Of a stretch of DNA of 64,000 nt, positions 43,230 to 53,864 are shown one piece after another. Each line of letters begins with the position of its first letter. Position 1 is the first letter of the stretch. This stretch comes from Sinonovacula constricta (taxonomy: Eukaryota; Mollusca; Bivalvia; Cardiida; Solecurtidae). The notes beneath the pieces were generated by a model. That model was not told the DNA's origin and made no database searches. It was given only the letters and a program-made list of their open reading frames with translations. The DNA lies in the NCBI GenBank assembly GCA_007844125.1, contig CM017564.1, positions 27,071,158-27,135,157 of the forward strand. Reading direction: 5' to 3'. The position numbers were made by a program, and so were the translations under genes.

Positions 43230-46200
43230 CATTGGAGATGATGATGACGATGATGATTACCGATTTTCAGCCCATCATTTTTTACAGAACTGGCCAAACA
43301 GCCAGAAAACCAGGTTTTGGGCTGTTTGACCCCGATAAACCTTTTTTTTTTTTTTTTTTTTATGTCAAAGTGACCTTGACCCTATTGACCTGACAATCCA
43401 TTCCATCTAAATCTGACTATCATGCCTTAATCCTAAATCTATTTGACTATATGAACAATCTATCTTTGTAAGTGATCTTGACCATGGGGCCTATGACAGG
43501 ATCTTAACAATAAGTACATTTTAATGGGGAACATTTTGCGATCAACCCTTGTCTTATGATTAGGAGTGATGAATAAGAGGTTTCTCTCATGAAGATTGCT
43601 CAGAGTTGATTTACTGCTATCATTTGTTTATCCTGGTTACGTATAAACATACAAAAGAGAAGTGCTCAACCCGGACCCTGCTTCAGTGAGTAATTCTCCA
43701 CACTCAATTCTTAGTTACTTGCTTAAGGGCTTCGTGCAGGGGTAACAAGATCTATGGATAAAGTCAAAGCAACAAAAGTTGAGGATCTGGCTGCTCTGGA
43801 TCTACACTATTTGCATGACTTTGGTCAGTTTGTGATCAGCAGGCCTAGAGTTATCAGCCCTTCTTAATCTGAGAAGTTCTCTCAATGGGTGTAAAAAAGT
43901 CCATGTATCAAACATGAAAAGATAAGATGTCCCTGAAGTATTTATAACCAAGTGTTATCTTTGTTTAAAATGTAATGGTCATCTCAATAACTTGCTAACT
44001 GTACAGACAAAAAAAATACTTCACAAAGATATAGGACTGTATTCACTAACCATTCCTAAGCCATGATTTAAGCCTAGGTCACAATTTTCATACCAACAAA
44101 AACAAGCTTATTTATGAAGTTTCATATGTGGTTTTAAGCTCAAAGTAGCAGGGTTAAAATGTCATGCAAAAATGCAGACATGTAGCTAAATATATAATAA
44201 AGATATTGTGGATTGAAATCCATGACTTGAGCAATTCTACTTAAGAATAGTTGATGAATACAGGCCATAGTTCGACCGGCCGCAATAGCTCAAGTGGTAG
44301 AGCTTCGGCTTGCGGATCGGGAGGTCGCAGGTTCAAACCTGGCTGGGTCAAACCAAAGACTTTAGAGTTGGTAGTAGTGGCTTCCCTCCTAATGCTCGGG
44401 GCTAAGGAGACAGCATTACGCCTGACTCGTCGGTATCAGTATAATGGACTGGCCGGGTTCAGTCCCTGGGCACCCCATAAGTGCCCCTGTGCTATAATGA
44501 TAGAAATGTCGCTGCACAGTATTGGCAAAAATGCAGGCAAATCCCAATTTCAGGCCATAGTGATGCCTTCACTATAATTTAGAGCCTTGACTTTAACAAT
44601 AAATGAAATATGTTACAGTTACAGGTTTAAAGGGCCATGTGCTCTTCTTATTTAACTTATTAACAAGTTCATTTTGAAAATGGAGAATTCTCAGTATAAA
44701 GGTAATTAACAAATGTCACATGGAAAAAAAATGGGGTAAAACTAATTTGCTGAATGATCAATATGGCATCACAAGCGTAACACCTCCTTTCACATTATGC
44801 TGTCATCAGATCAATAAGTGCTACATACCAAGCACAAGCAATGAAAGCTTTACATTTTAAACAACCCTGTTTGGTGATTCTGAAGCATCCTTACATTTTA
44901 AACAACCCTGTTTGGTGATTCTGAAGCATCCTTACATTTTAAACAACCCTGTTTGGTGATTCTGAAGTATCCTTACATTTTAAACAACCCTGTTTGGTGA
45001 TTCTGAAGCATCCTTACATTTTAAACAACCCTGTTTGGTGATTCTGAAGCATCCTTACATTTTATACAACCCTGTTTGGTGATTCTGAAGCATCCTTACA
45101 TTTTATACAACCCTGTTTGGTGATTTTGAAGCATCCTTACATTTTATACAACCCTGTTTGGTGATTTTGAAGCATCCTTACATTTTATACAACCCTGTTT
45201 GGTGATTCTGAAGCATCCTTACATTTTATACAACCCTGTTTGGTGATTTTGAAGCATCCTTACATTTTATACAACCCTGTTTGGTGATTCTGAAGCATCC
45301 TTACATTTTATACAACCCTGTTTGGTGATTCTGAAGCATCCTTGAACATTATTTCTTTTTTTTTGTCCAAGTATTAACAAACAACATTGGTGACAACAAA
45401 ATGCAATCTAAAATATATTTTTAATTCTCTATTTAACACAACAGATATATTACTGCCTTACCAATTTGCTTGAGAGAAAGATGTTAAAATTATATGTTAA
45501 TGTGTTTTGTAACCATCTAGGACAATTTTTCAAGTTAATTATAATAGTACTTGAAATACTACAGGGAGATCAAACTAAGTTAATACTCAAGATCAGGTAC
45601 AAAGGCACACAAAAGTTTACAACTATCATCAATCTTTCAGAATATCAGACTATTGTAAGGAAATAGATTTCACATTTACACCCAATATATCACAGTATCA
45701 GGTTCAGAGCATACACGACTATCCCCCAACCGCACCCACCCCCTTTCGGAAAAAAGCCCCCTCGTTAAAAAATTGCTTGGTGGACAAAAGCCACCCCCAA
45801 TCATTTTTTCAGCCCCCTCAATAATTTCTAAAAGATAGGACAAAAGCCACCCCACTCCTATAAAATTACATAAAACCATTATTGATCATCCCTAATTTCT
45901 TAATGTAAAAAGCTTTTTTCTACTCCTAATCAAACAAATGCAGGTATGTATAGAATGTATGTATATTTATAGTTAGATGTTGAATTTATTACAACTAATC
46001 TTTTTGCACAGTTATAAGCACAATTTTAACATGATCTCACTATCACATCACTTTACTAGTCTTTTGCATTATCAAATTGCATAGAGAAACTCTGCCAATT
46101 AATAAAAAAAAAAAAATCTTGATTGGAAATATACACATGAAAGGACTGATAACAAAACTGTCACATGGGAACATAATCAGACATTCCTGAGGCAAACTGT

Positions 46201-49200
46201 AAAGATTATGGCTCTGTTGCTTCGGTCTCTCAATCTCCTCTGTGTTAGAACTACTGGTAACAGAAATTGTAAGCTTGTATGATCTAAATGACAATTTTAT
46301 CACAGTTTTTTGAATAGATGCTTCCTTATTTAACAACTTTGGGTAAGGGCCTTTGTGATGGAATTTTACGCATTTGAAATAGAACCTGTTATATTTACTT
46401 TTAATTTTTTCTTTATCAAAGTAAAATGCTTCTTTGTTTATAGATGAAAAAAGGTAGAGTTAAAATTTGTGTCTATTGCATACATGATTTAAAGAAATCA
46501 TTGACAGTTATTTATCAAAGCTTCTTCTCATGCCAGTTTGAAAAACATTAATGAATAATCTCCCCTGAATAATGCATAAATGCAAGTAGGTCCTTTCATT
46601 TGTTTTACTCGCTTTTTATGCTTGTGCTCTTTGGAGTGTATGTCGACTTTTCTGCCTTTCTTATGATACCCAGGTTAACCATCAGCAATAAACATGTCCA
46701 TTTTCTTTTTTAAATAACATATCTTTGTAAGTATTTAAATTAATTTTAAGCTTATATTTATGCAAAACTAAAAAATTCACTGTTTGTTATTGCAATATCT
46801 ACAAAAAAACAGGCAATAAAGTCCAAGAATTTCAACTACAAGGACCTACCTACTGGAATACCTCGGATATTAACTTACAAGGGAGACAATTTTCATTTCA
46901 CCAATGTACCCCATTTGAAAAGTTTCTAAAGATTTAAAAAAAATAATAAACAACTCTTGATGTACAGTAATGAAACAGATGACAATTCTCCAGGCTATCG
47001 TATAACCTGTCAAGACAGCTAGGCGACCGTAGCATCCTACTTATTTCAAAAATGTGTGTTACTGGTGCAGAGTAGTAGATAGGTTCTTCATCACACATGT
47101 CACTATGCCGGACTATCAGGTAAACCCCGAGGGGGGTAGGTCTCTCGAGCCGAGTCTCACAGCGTATCCCTACACCCACACACCAAACCTCTCATTCTGG
47201 AGTTTCTAACACTTGTAAACTTACTAAACACACACAAATCAGGCTGGCTGTGTACAAAGTTAAGTACTAAGTTAATATAACATGAACCATGAGTTTGATT
47301 TGAACATTCAGAGGTTGTCGACCACAGACGGGTTGTGTTTGCTCATATTAAATAGGCCATTTGAAGAGGTCCATCTACCTTTCTTAAATGTGTTAAAAGG
47401 AAAGGCCCTAAACATGATAGCAACAAACAGCTTGATTTTAATTTCACCTCCCATGATTTAATTTAAAAAAAAAATTATCATAAAGAGTGAATACCACATC
47501 ACCTTACTTTTCAAAAATCTAACAACAGATTTAAGATGGTTTACTTATTGTCCATGAAAAAAGAATTAATATAAGGAAATGTTGGAAAAACAAAATCTTA
47601 TACTGTCAACATAAGCTGTCAATCACGACACAGGGTTTAAAAAAAAAAAAAAAACAGTCCTGCCTAGTCAATACCAAGCACATCCTAAAAGGGTGATCAA
47701 CCTATACATGTTCTTTCATTATTTGTGTTTTGTTTTTGTGTTTTACTTTAATTGCAGTGACCATCTATGATCATTATAGCAATGTTCACCTTTTTGGTGG
47801 AGGAAGACCCCACACATATGTCTGGGTAGAACCACCAGTTCACCGCAAATCAGCTGGAAGACCTTTTCACATTAAGTCCCTCGCCCCAAGTGGGACTCGA
47901 ACACATGCAGTGAAAGGCTAAGCTGTCAGAGGAATTACAAATCGGTGACTCTACCACTACGACATGGGCGCCCCTCGTTGTTTGTGGTACTGCTTGCAAA
48001 CACAAGACATTGGTATGAACACACACTGTCAAAATTACTACAAGGAGTCACAAACGACACACAGGACCATCTATACCTTGAAAGAGTCACAAACAGCACA
48101 CAGAACCATCTATACCTTGAAAGAGTCACATACACCACACAGAACCATCTATACCTTGAAAGAGTCACAAACAACACACAGAACCATCTAAACCTTGAAA
48201 GAGTCACAAACAACACACAGAACCATCTATACCTTGAAAGAGTCACATACACCACACAGAACCATCTATACCTTGAAAGAGTCACATACACCACACAGAA
48301 CCATCTATACCTTGAAAGAGTCACAAACAACACACAGAACCATCTATACCTTGAAAGAGTCACAAACAGCACACAGAACCATCTATACCTTGAAAGAGTC
48401 ACAAACAACACACAGAACCATCTATACCTTGAAAGAGTCACAAACAACACACAGAACCATCTAAACCTTGAAAGAGTCACAAACAACACACAGAACCATC
48501 TATACCTTGAAAGAGTCACATACACCACACAGAACCATCTATACCTTGAAAGAGTCACATACACCACACAGAACCATCTATACCTTGAAAGAGTCACAAA
48601 CACCACACAGAACCATCTATACCTTGAAAGAGTCACATACACCACACAGAACCATCTATACCTTGAAAGAGTCACAAACACCACACAGAACCATCTATAC
48701 CTTGAAAGAGTCACAAACACCACACAGAACCATCTATACCTTGAAAGAGTCACAAACAACACACAGGACCATCTATACCTTGAAAGAGTCACAAACAACA
48801 CACAGGACCATCTATACCTTGAAAGAGTCACAAACACCACACAGAACCATCTATACCTTGAAAGAGTCACATACACCACACAGAACCATCTATACCTTGA
48901 AAGAGTCACAAACACCACACAGAACCATCTATACCTTGAAAGAGTCACAAACACCACACAGAACCATCTATACCTTGAAAGAGTCACAAACAACACACAG
49001 AACCATCTATACCTTGAAAGAGTCACAAACGACACACAGGACCATCTATACCTTGAAAGAGTCACAAACAACACACAGAACCATCTATACCTTGAAAAGA
49101 TTGAAACCCTTTAACCCTTTCATTTATAGTTCATCTATAATTTTGAAAATTCACCTGACTTTGTTGTTTTTCTTTAAACAAGATAAAAGGATTTTAATAA

Positions 49201-52200
49201 ATATATGTTCAAAACTGTAATTATACATTTATAGTTGAACCAGTCTACACATAAATCGTTAGTCATTCATATTCTGCTTATGATTTTGAATTGTTCGAAA
49301 AGGCATAAAATGGCGTATACATGCAGGAAAGAGTTAATATCAAACTTAAGGGTTTTGGATTTTTTCACAAATGACTTAAACGAGGTAAGTCAACTTATTA
49401 CCCACTCTTTTGCTTTTATTTCAACACAGCTCTAGTTTAGTTTTGCTTTAATGTGTTTCAACCATTTCTTTTAATTTGAGGTTGAATGTTAGCATGTTAG
49501 TATGTTAGCATATAAATCCCCCAAAATCTCCAAATGTGTGCGCAATATATGCTACAAAATGTATTATAGTCCACGACCCTACTATGACTCCATAGCTTAA
49601 AAAGGTTAATCCCTGTTTGACCTATGTTATATACTCTAACTGCTGTAACCAATACTTGCCACAAAACAGGGAAAACCATGTAATATAATCAGCATTCTAG
49701 AAATATGAAGGGTGGTAGAAATAAAAGGGATGGCCCAGAATTATAAGTGGTGGTTTAGAAATTTAAGGGATGGTCAACAAATATGAGTGGTGGTTTAGAA
49801 AAATGAGGGATGATCCATAAATGTGAGTGGTGGTCTATAATTATTAGTAGTGGTCTAGAAATATGAGTGGTACCCCAGAAGTATGAGTGGTGGTCTAGAC
49901 ATATGATGGTCTAGAAATATAAGTGGTGGTTTTGAGATATGAATGATGGTCCAGAAATGAGTGTTTGTCTAGGAATATTAGTGGTCTATAAATATAAGTG
50001 AATGCCTAGAAATACGAGTGGTGCTCCAGAAGTATGAGTGGTGGTCTAGATATATGATGGTCTACAAATATGTGTGGTGGTATAGAAATATGAGTGGTGG
50101 TATAGAAATATGAGTGATGGTCTATAAATATAAGTGAGTTATAGTCTATAAATATGAATGAGTTATGGTCTATACATATGAGTGGTGGTCTATGAATTTG
50201 AGTGATAGTCTCTAAATATGAATGAGTTTTGGTCTATAAATATGAGTGATAATCTATAAATATGAGTGAAGGTCAATAATATGAGTGGAGGTCCATAAAT
50301 ATGAGTGATGGTCTATAAATATGAGTGATGGTCTATAAATATGAGTGGAGGTCCATAAATATGAGTTAAGGTCTCTAAATATTAGTGATGATCTATAAAT
50401 ATGTATGAGTTAGGGTCTATACATATGAGTTGTGAGCTATAAATATGAGTGATAGTCTCTAAATATGAATGAGTTATGGTCAATAAATATTAGTTATAAT
50501 CTATAAATATGAGTGATGGTCTATAAATATGAGTGGAGGTCCATAAATATGAGTGATGGTTTATAGATATGAGTGATGGTCTATAAATATGAGTGGAGGT
50601 CCATAAATATGAGTGATGGTCTATAAATATGAGTGATGATCTATAAATATGAGTGATGGTCTATAAATATGAGTGGAGGTCCATAAATATGAGTGATGGT
50701 CTATAAATATGTGTGATGGTCTATAAATATGAGTGATGATCTATAAATATGAGTGATGATCTATAAATATGAATGAGTTATGGTCTATACATATGAGTGA
50801 TGGTCTATAAATATGAGTGGAGGTCCATAAATATGAGTGATGGTCTATAAATATGAGTGGTGGTCTATAAATATGAGTGATGGTCTATAAATATGAGTGG
50901 TGGTCTATAAATGTGAGTGATAGTCTCTAAATATGAATGAGTTATGGTCAATAAATATGAGTTATAATCTATAAATATGAGTAATGAAGAGTGTTTGACA
51001 GCTAGCAATTATTTTTAAATGATCATGGATGAGTTTTGTTTTCATTCTGTTTTATGTCCTTCTAACAAGTGGTCAGTCATGAAGAGGTGAGGATTGGTTG
51101 ATGGTTAAGGAATAACACACAGAAACACTCAATCAGTGAAACCAGTCAAGCAACCTATAGAATCAGTCAAACAACGAAACCAGTCAGACAAAGTACAGAA
51201 TCAGTCAAACTGCAGAACCAGTCAAGCTTACTATAGAATCTCTATCAAACAACAAAACCACTCAGGCAAAGTACAAAATCAGTCAAACTTAGAAACCAGA
51301 CAAGCAAACTATAAAATCAGCCAAACAACAAAACCAGTCAGGCAAAGTACAGACTGTGAAACCAGTCAAGCAAATCATAGAATCTGTCAAACAACAAAAC
51401 CAGTCAGGCAAAGTACAGACTGTGAATTCAGTCAAGCAAACCATAGAATCTATCAAACAGTGGAACTATTCAGGCAAACTATGGAATTAGTCTAATAATT
51501 AATAAACCAGTCAGACAAAGTAAAGAATAAGTCAAACTATAAAACCAGTCAAAAATGGAACTATTCATACAAAAACAAGCCAACGTACAAAGCATTTAAG
51601 TATGAAAGAAACAAGAAGATATTCTGAACCACTTGTACAAAGTATGAAGCCAGTCAAAGTAAGGACCCATGAAAGTACAGAACACATCAAAGAATGGATG
51701 CAGACAAATTGGCTGTGAAACTTTTTGTCAAACAATAAGTACAGAAGACATTTTGTTCAAACACTGAGACCATCAGGAAAAAACCTATCTGTGATTATTA
51801 AAAATCAATAACGATCATTATAATGCAATAGTGTTCTCTGCCTGTGCTATAATGAAAAGCATTGATTAACAAGCACACCTAAAATTCCTCCTAGTTCAAT
51901 TTCTATCTCAAAAGCCCACACATTTCAGTAATTGTGCATAACAGATGATAATATAATACAATAAGGGATATGAGATATGCAAAACATGAGCTATAGTGCT
52001 TTTAACAAATTCACATGCATGACATAAATTTATACATCACTACATTGGCTTTATCTGGCATGTTCTAACAATTTGTTGGATGTTAATGTCACTTGAAAGA
52101 ATTAAGATTTACTTAAATAATTCTGATTTGTAAGATAGAACAAAAGATTATGAACATGCTGAACACAACCAATTACAATGTTGTAAATTGTTCCATAGGG

Positions 52201-53864
52201 CTGTATTTAATTTTTCTAAAAACACTCACACTCAAATTCCAGCAAATTGACTTTTTCAACAGCTACATATAAACTTTTAACTCTTGAAAAAACAACTCTT
52301 GAAAAAAGTAATTAACCGAAAATTTGAGTGTGAGCATTTTTTTAAAAAAAAAAAATTACAGAAACAATTACTAATGGGAAAATGATCTTAAAAGGTCTAC
52401 ATACTGGCAGGGCACTATTGTTTACTATCAAACACACTTACTTATGAGTAAACCATAAAAAGAAGTGAGCTGGCAGATCTGGATCTACACTATTTGCATG
52501 AGGATGATCAATTCTTAGCAGAATGTGTCAGCTTTGACAGCAGGATACAAACATGAACCTTCTTTTGAATGTATATATTAATTATAACTTATACACACTG
52601 CATTTCATGGTATTTATCAGTGATGTAGCTTTGTACATCCATCAGAAGACAGCACCAAAAAAAAGATATACTTGGTCATTTGATATTTTCTATAACATAT
52701 GAGGTAGAATTACTAAAAGTAGATTTTAGTCCCATTTTTTTTTTATGTTGTTTACCACAAAAGTATTAATCATATTCTTTTAAAGAGAAAATGGTATAAA
52801 TGAAGTACTTCTGTTGGGCGGTAAGTCTCAGGTAAAGAAAAATCCTGAAGAAAATATCGCCTGAATAGCTCAGGTGGTAGAGCGTCGGCTTGCGGATTGG
52901 GAGGTCATGGGTTCAAACCCAGGTTGGGTCAAACCAAAGACATTAAAGTTGGTAGTAGTGGCTTCCCTCCTAACACTCCGGATAAAGGGGCAGCATTAGG
53001 CCTGACTTGTCAGTGTCAGTATAATGGACCGGCCGGGTTCAGTCCCTGGGCACCTCATAAGTGCCCCTGTGCTATAATGATAGAAATATCGCTACACAGT
53101 ATCGGCAAAAATGCCGGCAAATCCTATCCCATCCCAATCCATAAAGAAAATATACTATCTTAGGACCAACTGTAAACTAGCTTAACTCTCAGCTTATGAA
53201 ATTCAATCCATCCAAACTGTTAAGATACATATCCATGGTGATTTAATACACTAAAATCCTTGTGACAAGAATCAGACTTAATTACATTCATAAAACATGC
53301 AATGATCCCTTCAGGGCAAAAAACAACCATTATTGACTTTAATCTATTACAAGGGCAGATCCATATCCGATAGTGAATTATTTCATTAATATTTTAACAC
53401 TGTTGCATGTATCGGGGATTTACATTATATTCATTAAATAGCTGTAATAACATGTGTATAATAATTCAGTCAGATTCAGTAATTCATGACTTACACTGCT
53501 TTAATAATAGTGGTAAAAATCGCCTCAACTGAAAGCAAGACCTTACCAACTGTGACTTAACAGTACCAAATACCTCAAAACAACCATAATAAGCAAGTAA
53601 TAAATGAAGAAAGTAAATTGTCTGTCAATAAAACAAGTAACTGAATCAGTTTCTGACTATCACACTCCAGTCAAAACCTACCTCCAGGATACTCCTGAAA
53701 CTCATGGGCTCCATAGTAATAAGGCAGAAATTGTTGCAGCTGCAGAACATCTGTGTCTGTACAGTCCTTGTCAAATATGCGCTTGTAGAACTCGAGCTCT
53801 CTTGTTCCTCGTGGGGGTTTCTGGAGGGCCTTCAGGATGGTGCCATCATTATGCTCAAGCAGAC
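33111..53864 (-). CDS. IPMK: Inositol polyphosphate multikinase, last four coding exons
   Basis: IPMK phosphorylates inositol tris- and tetrakisphosphates to IP5 and also acts as a nuclear phosphoinositide 3-kinase. Four GT/AG exons join in phase into 351 residues plus a stop: GLLEHNDGTILKALQKPPRG, ELEFYKRIF and LPYYYG (N-lobe), KPCVVDIKMGKKTYDPEA (the PxxxDxKxG catalytic motif of the IPK family), GLRKDAIRDLL, FYASSLLMVYEG (SSLL motif), then a ~115-residue Ser/Thr/Asp-rich linker, and EVRMIDFTHVF (the IDF motif) with DNYLYGLQNLIMYMEKLL. The linker between SSLL and IDF is typical of IPMK rather than IP6K or IP3K. The visible length fits a ~400-residue protein (human IPMK is ~416) lacking only the first exon, which I could not find in 53865-64000. 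Introns are 303 bp, 4.6 kb and 14.7 kb; the largest is packed with minisatellites. Confidence 0.95.
34031..34115 (-). CDS. IPMK: IPMK exon: middle
   Basis: 85 bp between CTTCAG and GTTGGT. It encodes TYDPVEDKMKFYDKFFCRKL then GEDEVLKK, filling the family position between GMxV and the GLRKDAI helix. Phase fits both neighbours. Confidence 0.9.
34575..34893. repeat. 39-bp minisatellite, ~8 copies
   Basis: Units contain AAACCTGTGAAACATAAAAA and ACATCCATTATACAAATT, nearly identical in the first half and slightly diverged after 34770. It sits in the 4.6-kb intron of IPMK. The 39-bp length keeps frames open on both strands, but there is no sign of coding. Confidence 0.95.
35617..35834 (+). repeat. 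Dispersed repeat family D (diverged)
   Basis: Starts GTCACATGGTTTTC and ends CCAAACTGTCGGATACCACC, the two ends of family D. The similar end CCAAACTGTCTGATACCACC recurs at 36096. The interior is diverged. Confidence 0.4.
37026..37100. mobile_element. Short fold-back element (TCTACACTATTT)
   Basis: AAAAAGTGTAGATC and GATCTACACTATTTG face each other about 40 bp apart. The same termini occur at 39488-39550 as an inverted pair, and a single GGATCTACACTATTTGCATG is found at 43798 and 52483. Likely a tiny palindromic repeat family. Confidence 0.6.
38052..38445. repeat. ~189-bp tandem duplication
   Basis: A segment starting ACATACTGAATTAAATATTTG at 38070 recurs at 38259 with about 10-15% differences, including CATAACAGACCTTTATTGTA and CCAAACTCAAATACAC. 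Two copies, intronic in IPMK. Confidence 0.85.
38761..38933 (-). CDS. IPMK: IPMK exon: catalytic PxxxDxKxG motif
   Basis: 173 bp between CTATTCCAG and GTGAGT. It encodes VTYLKLENLVSKFRKPCVVD, IKMGKKTYDPEAGPAKIARE and FPYVEKFGFQFTGMQ. The Asp and Lys of PCVVDIKMG are the conserved catalytic residues. Confidence 0.97.
38971..39142. mobile_element. MITE with GGCC(A/C)GTATT termini
   Basis: The left end GGCCAGTATTGACCAACTAT is mirrored by ATGATCAGTGAATATGGGCC. Same family as 6925 and 44034, but about 70 bp shorter. It begins 37 bp upstream of the IPMK catalytic exon. Confidence 0.82.
39153..39454 (-). mobile_element. tRNA-derived SINE, family A
   Basis: The minus strand begins with the tRNA-like head GGTAGCACAATTGGTAGAACAT (A box) and a GGTTCGATC-like B box, then the family A body, ending at GTGGGACAATAAACCCAATAAAC. 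Intronic in IPMK. Confidence 0.88.
39488..39553. mobile_element. Short fold-back element (TCTACACTATTT)
   Basis: CAAATAGTGTAGA at the left and TCTACACTATTTG at the right form an exact 13-bp inverted repeat around a ~40-bp loop. Same family as 37026. Confidence 0.65.
40265..42360. repeat. 2.1-kb minisatellite, 21-24-bp units
   Basis: Units alternate between CAGAGCCAGTCTGTGATACAA (21 bp) and longer forms with CTGTCTGTAGCAGAA. The 21-bp form dominates after 41600 and is most uniform near 42130-42340. Interrupted at 41335-41395 by unrelated sequence. Open frames such as repeated LALLYHR are a by-product of the 21-bp period. Located in the large IPMK intron. Confidence 0.96.
43125..43255. repeat. 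(GAT)n microsatellite
   Basis: Imperfect GAT/ATG triplets, longest uninterrupted stretch at 43195-43228. Intronic in IPMK. Confidence 0.95.
44034..44267. mobile_element. MITE with GGCCTGTATTC-type termini
   Basis: The left end GGACTGTATTCACTAACCAT is mirrored by ATAGTTGATGAATACAGGCC. The interior matches the copy at 6925 over its whole length (for example AAAAACAAGCTTATT, CATGTAGCTAAATA, GACTTGAGCAATTCT). A family B SINE begins directly after it. Confidence 0.88.
44277..44548 (+). mobile_element. tRNA-derived SINE, family B
   Basis: The head GGCCGCAATAGCTCAAGTGGTAGAGC (A box) and GGTTCAAACC (B box) resemble a tRNA promoter. The body has GGTAGTAGTGGCTTCCCTCC, CAGTATAATGGACTGGCC and GCCCCTGTGCTATAATGATA; the tail ends in GGCAAATCCCA. 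Copies: 52858, 59319, 63010. Confidence 0.9.
44850..45343. repeat. 41-bp minisatellite, 12 copies
   Basis: Very uniform units: CATCCTTACATTTTAAACAA then CCCTGTTTGGTGATTCTGAAG. Copies after 45055 carry TATACAA instead of AAACAA, and some have GATTTTG. Located in the large IPMK intron. Confidence 0.97.
47748..47972 (-). mobile_element. tRNA-derived SINE, family C
   Basis: The minus strand carries GGCGCCCATGTCGTAGTGGTAG (head), CGAGTCCCACTTGG (B-box-like), GTCTTCCAGCTGATTTGCGG, and the 3' end TTGCTATAATGATCATAGATG. It lies next to the 39-bp minisatellite. Confidence 0.82.
48043..49099. repeat. 39-bp minisatellite, 27 copies
   Basis: Units AACCATCTATACCTTGAAAG then AGTCACAAACAACACACAG, more than 90% identical throughout. 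Units differ mainly at AAC/TAC, AAC/ACC/AGC and AGAACC/AGGACC. Because the period is 13 codons and lacks in-frame stops, frames of 379-389 codons stay open on both strands. It lies in the IPMK intron. Confidence 0.97.
49690..50995. repeat. 1.3-kb minisatellite, ~20-bp AT-rich unit
   Basis: Unit CTATAAATATGAGTGATGGT with variants GTGGAGGTCCATAAATATGA and GAATGAGTTATGGT. It is most regular at 50280-50940, where a 40-bp two-unit form alternates, and degenerate before 50100. Confidence 0.94.
51125..51560. repeat. Degenerate minisatellite (CAGTCA-rich)
   Basis: Imperfect units built of AAACCAGTCAGGCAAAGTACAG and AATCAGTCAAACAAC, about 15-40 bp per period. No coding evidence. Confidence 0.85.
52211..52350. 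mobile_element. Small fold-back MITE (CACTCACACTCAAATT)
   Basis: AAACACTCACACTCAAATTCC at the left and GAAAATTTGAGTGTGAGCATTT at the right form a ~20-bp inverted repeat around a ~95-bp interior containing two CTCTTGAAAAAA copies. Intronic in IPMK. Confidence 0.75.
52858..53140 (+). mobile_element. tRNA-derived SINE, family B
   Basis: Head GCCTGAATAGCTCAGGTGGTAGAGCG with B box GGTTCAAACCC, body GGTAGTAGTGGCTTCCCTCC, CAGTATAATGGACCGGCC, tail CGGCAAATCCTATCCC. The best-preserved tRNA-like head of the four copies. Confidence 0.9.
53682..53864 (-). CDS. IPMK: IPMK exon: N-lobe
   Basis: 183 bp between GGTTCCAG and GTAGGT, entering in phase 1. It encodes LLEHNDGTILKALQKPPRGT then RELEFYKRIFDKD and QQFLPYYYGAHEF, matching GxLQHxDGTxLKxLQxPPRGxRELEFY of IPMK. 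Confidence 0.95.

Noticed and set aside
44277..44350. Functional tRNA gene
   Set aside because: tRNA-like head of a SINE with repeated copies, not a closed cloverleaf.
47935..49114. Long open frames of 379 and 389 codons on opposite strands
   Set aside because: They are generated by a 39-bp (13-codon) minisatellite without in-frame stops; there is no splice context, domain or codon bias, and the array sits in an IPMK intron.
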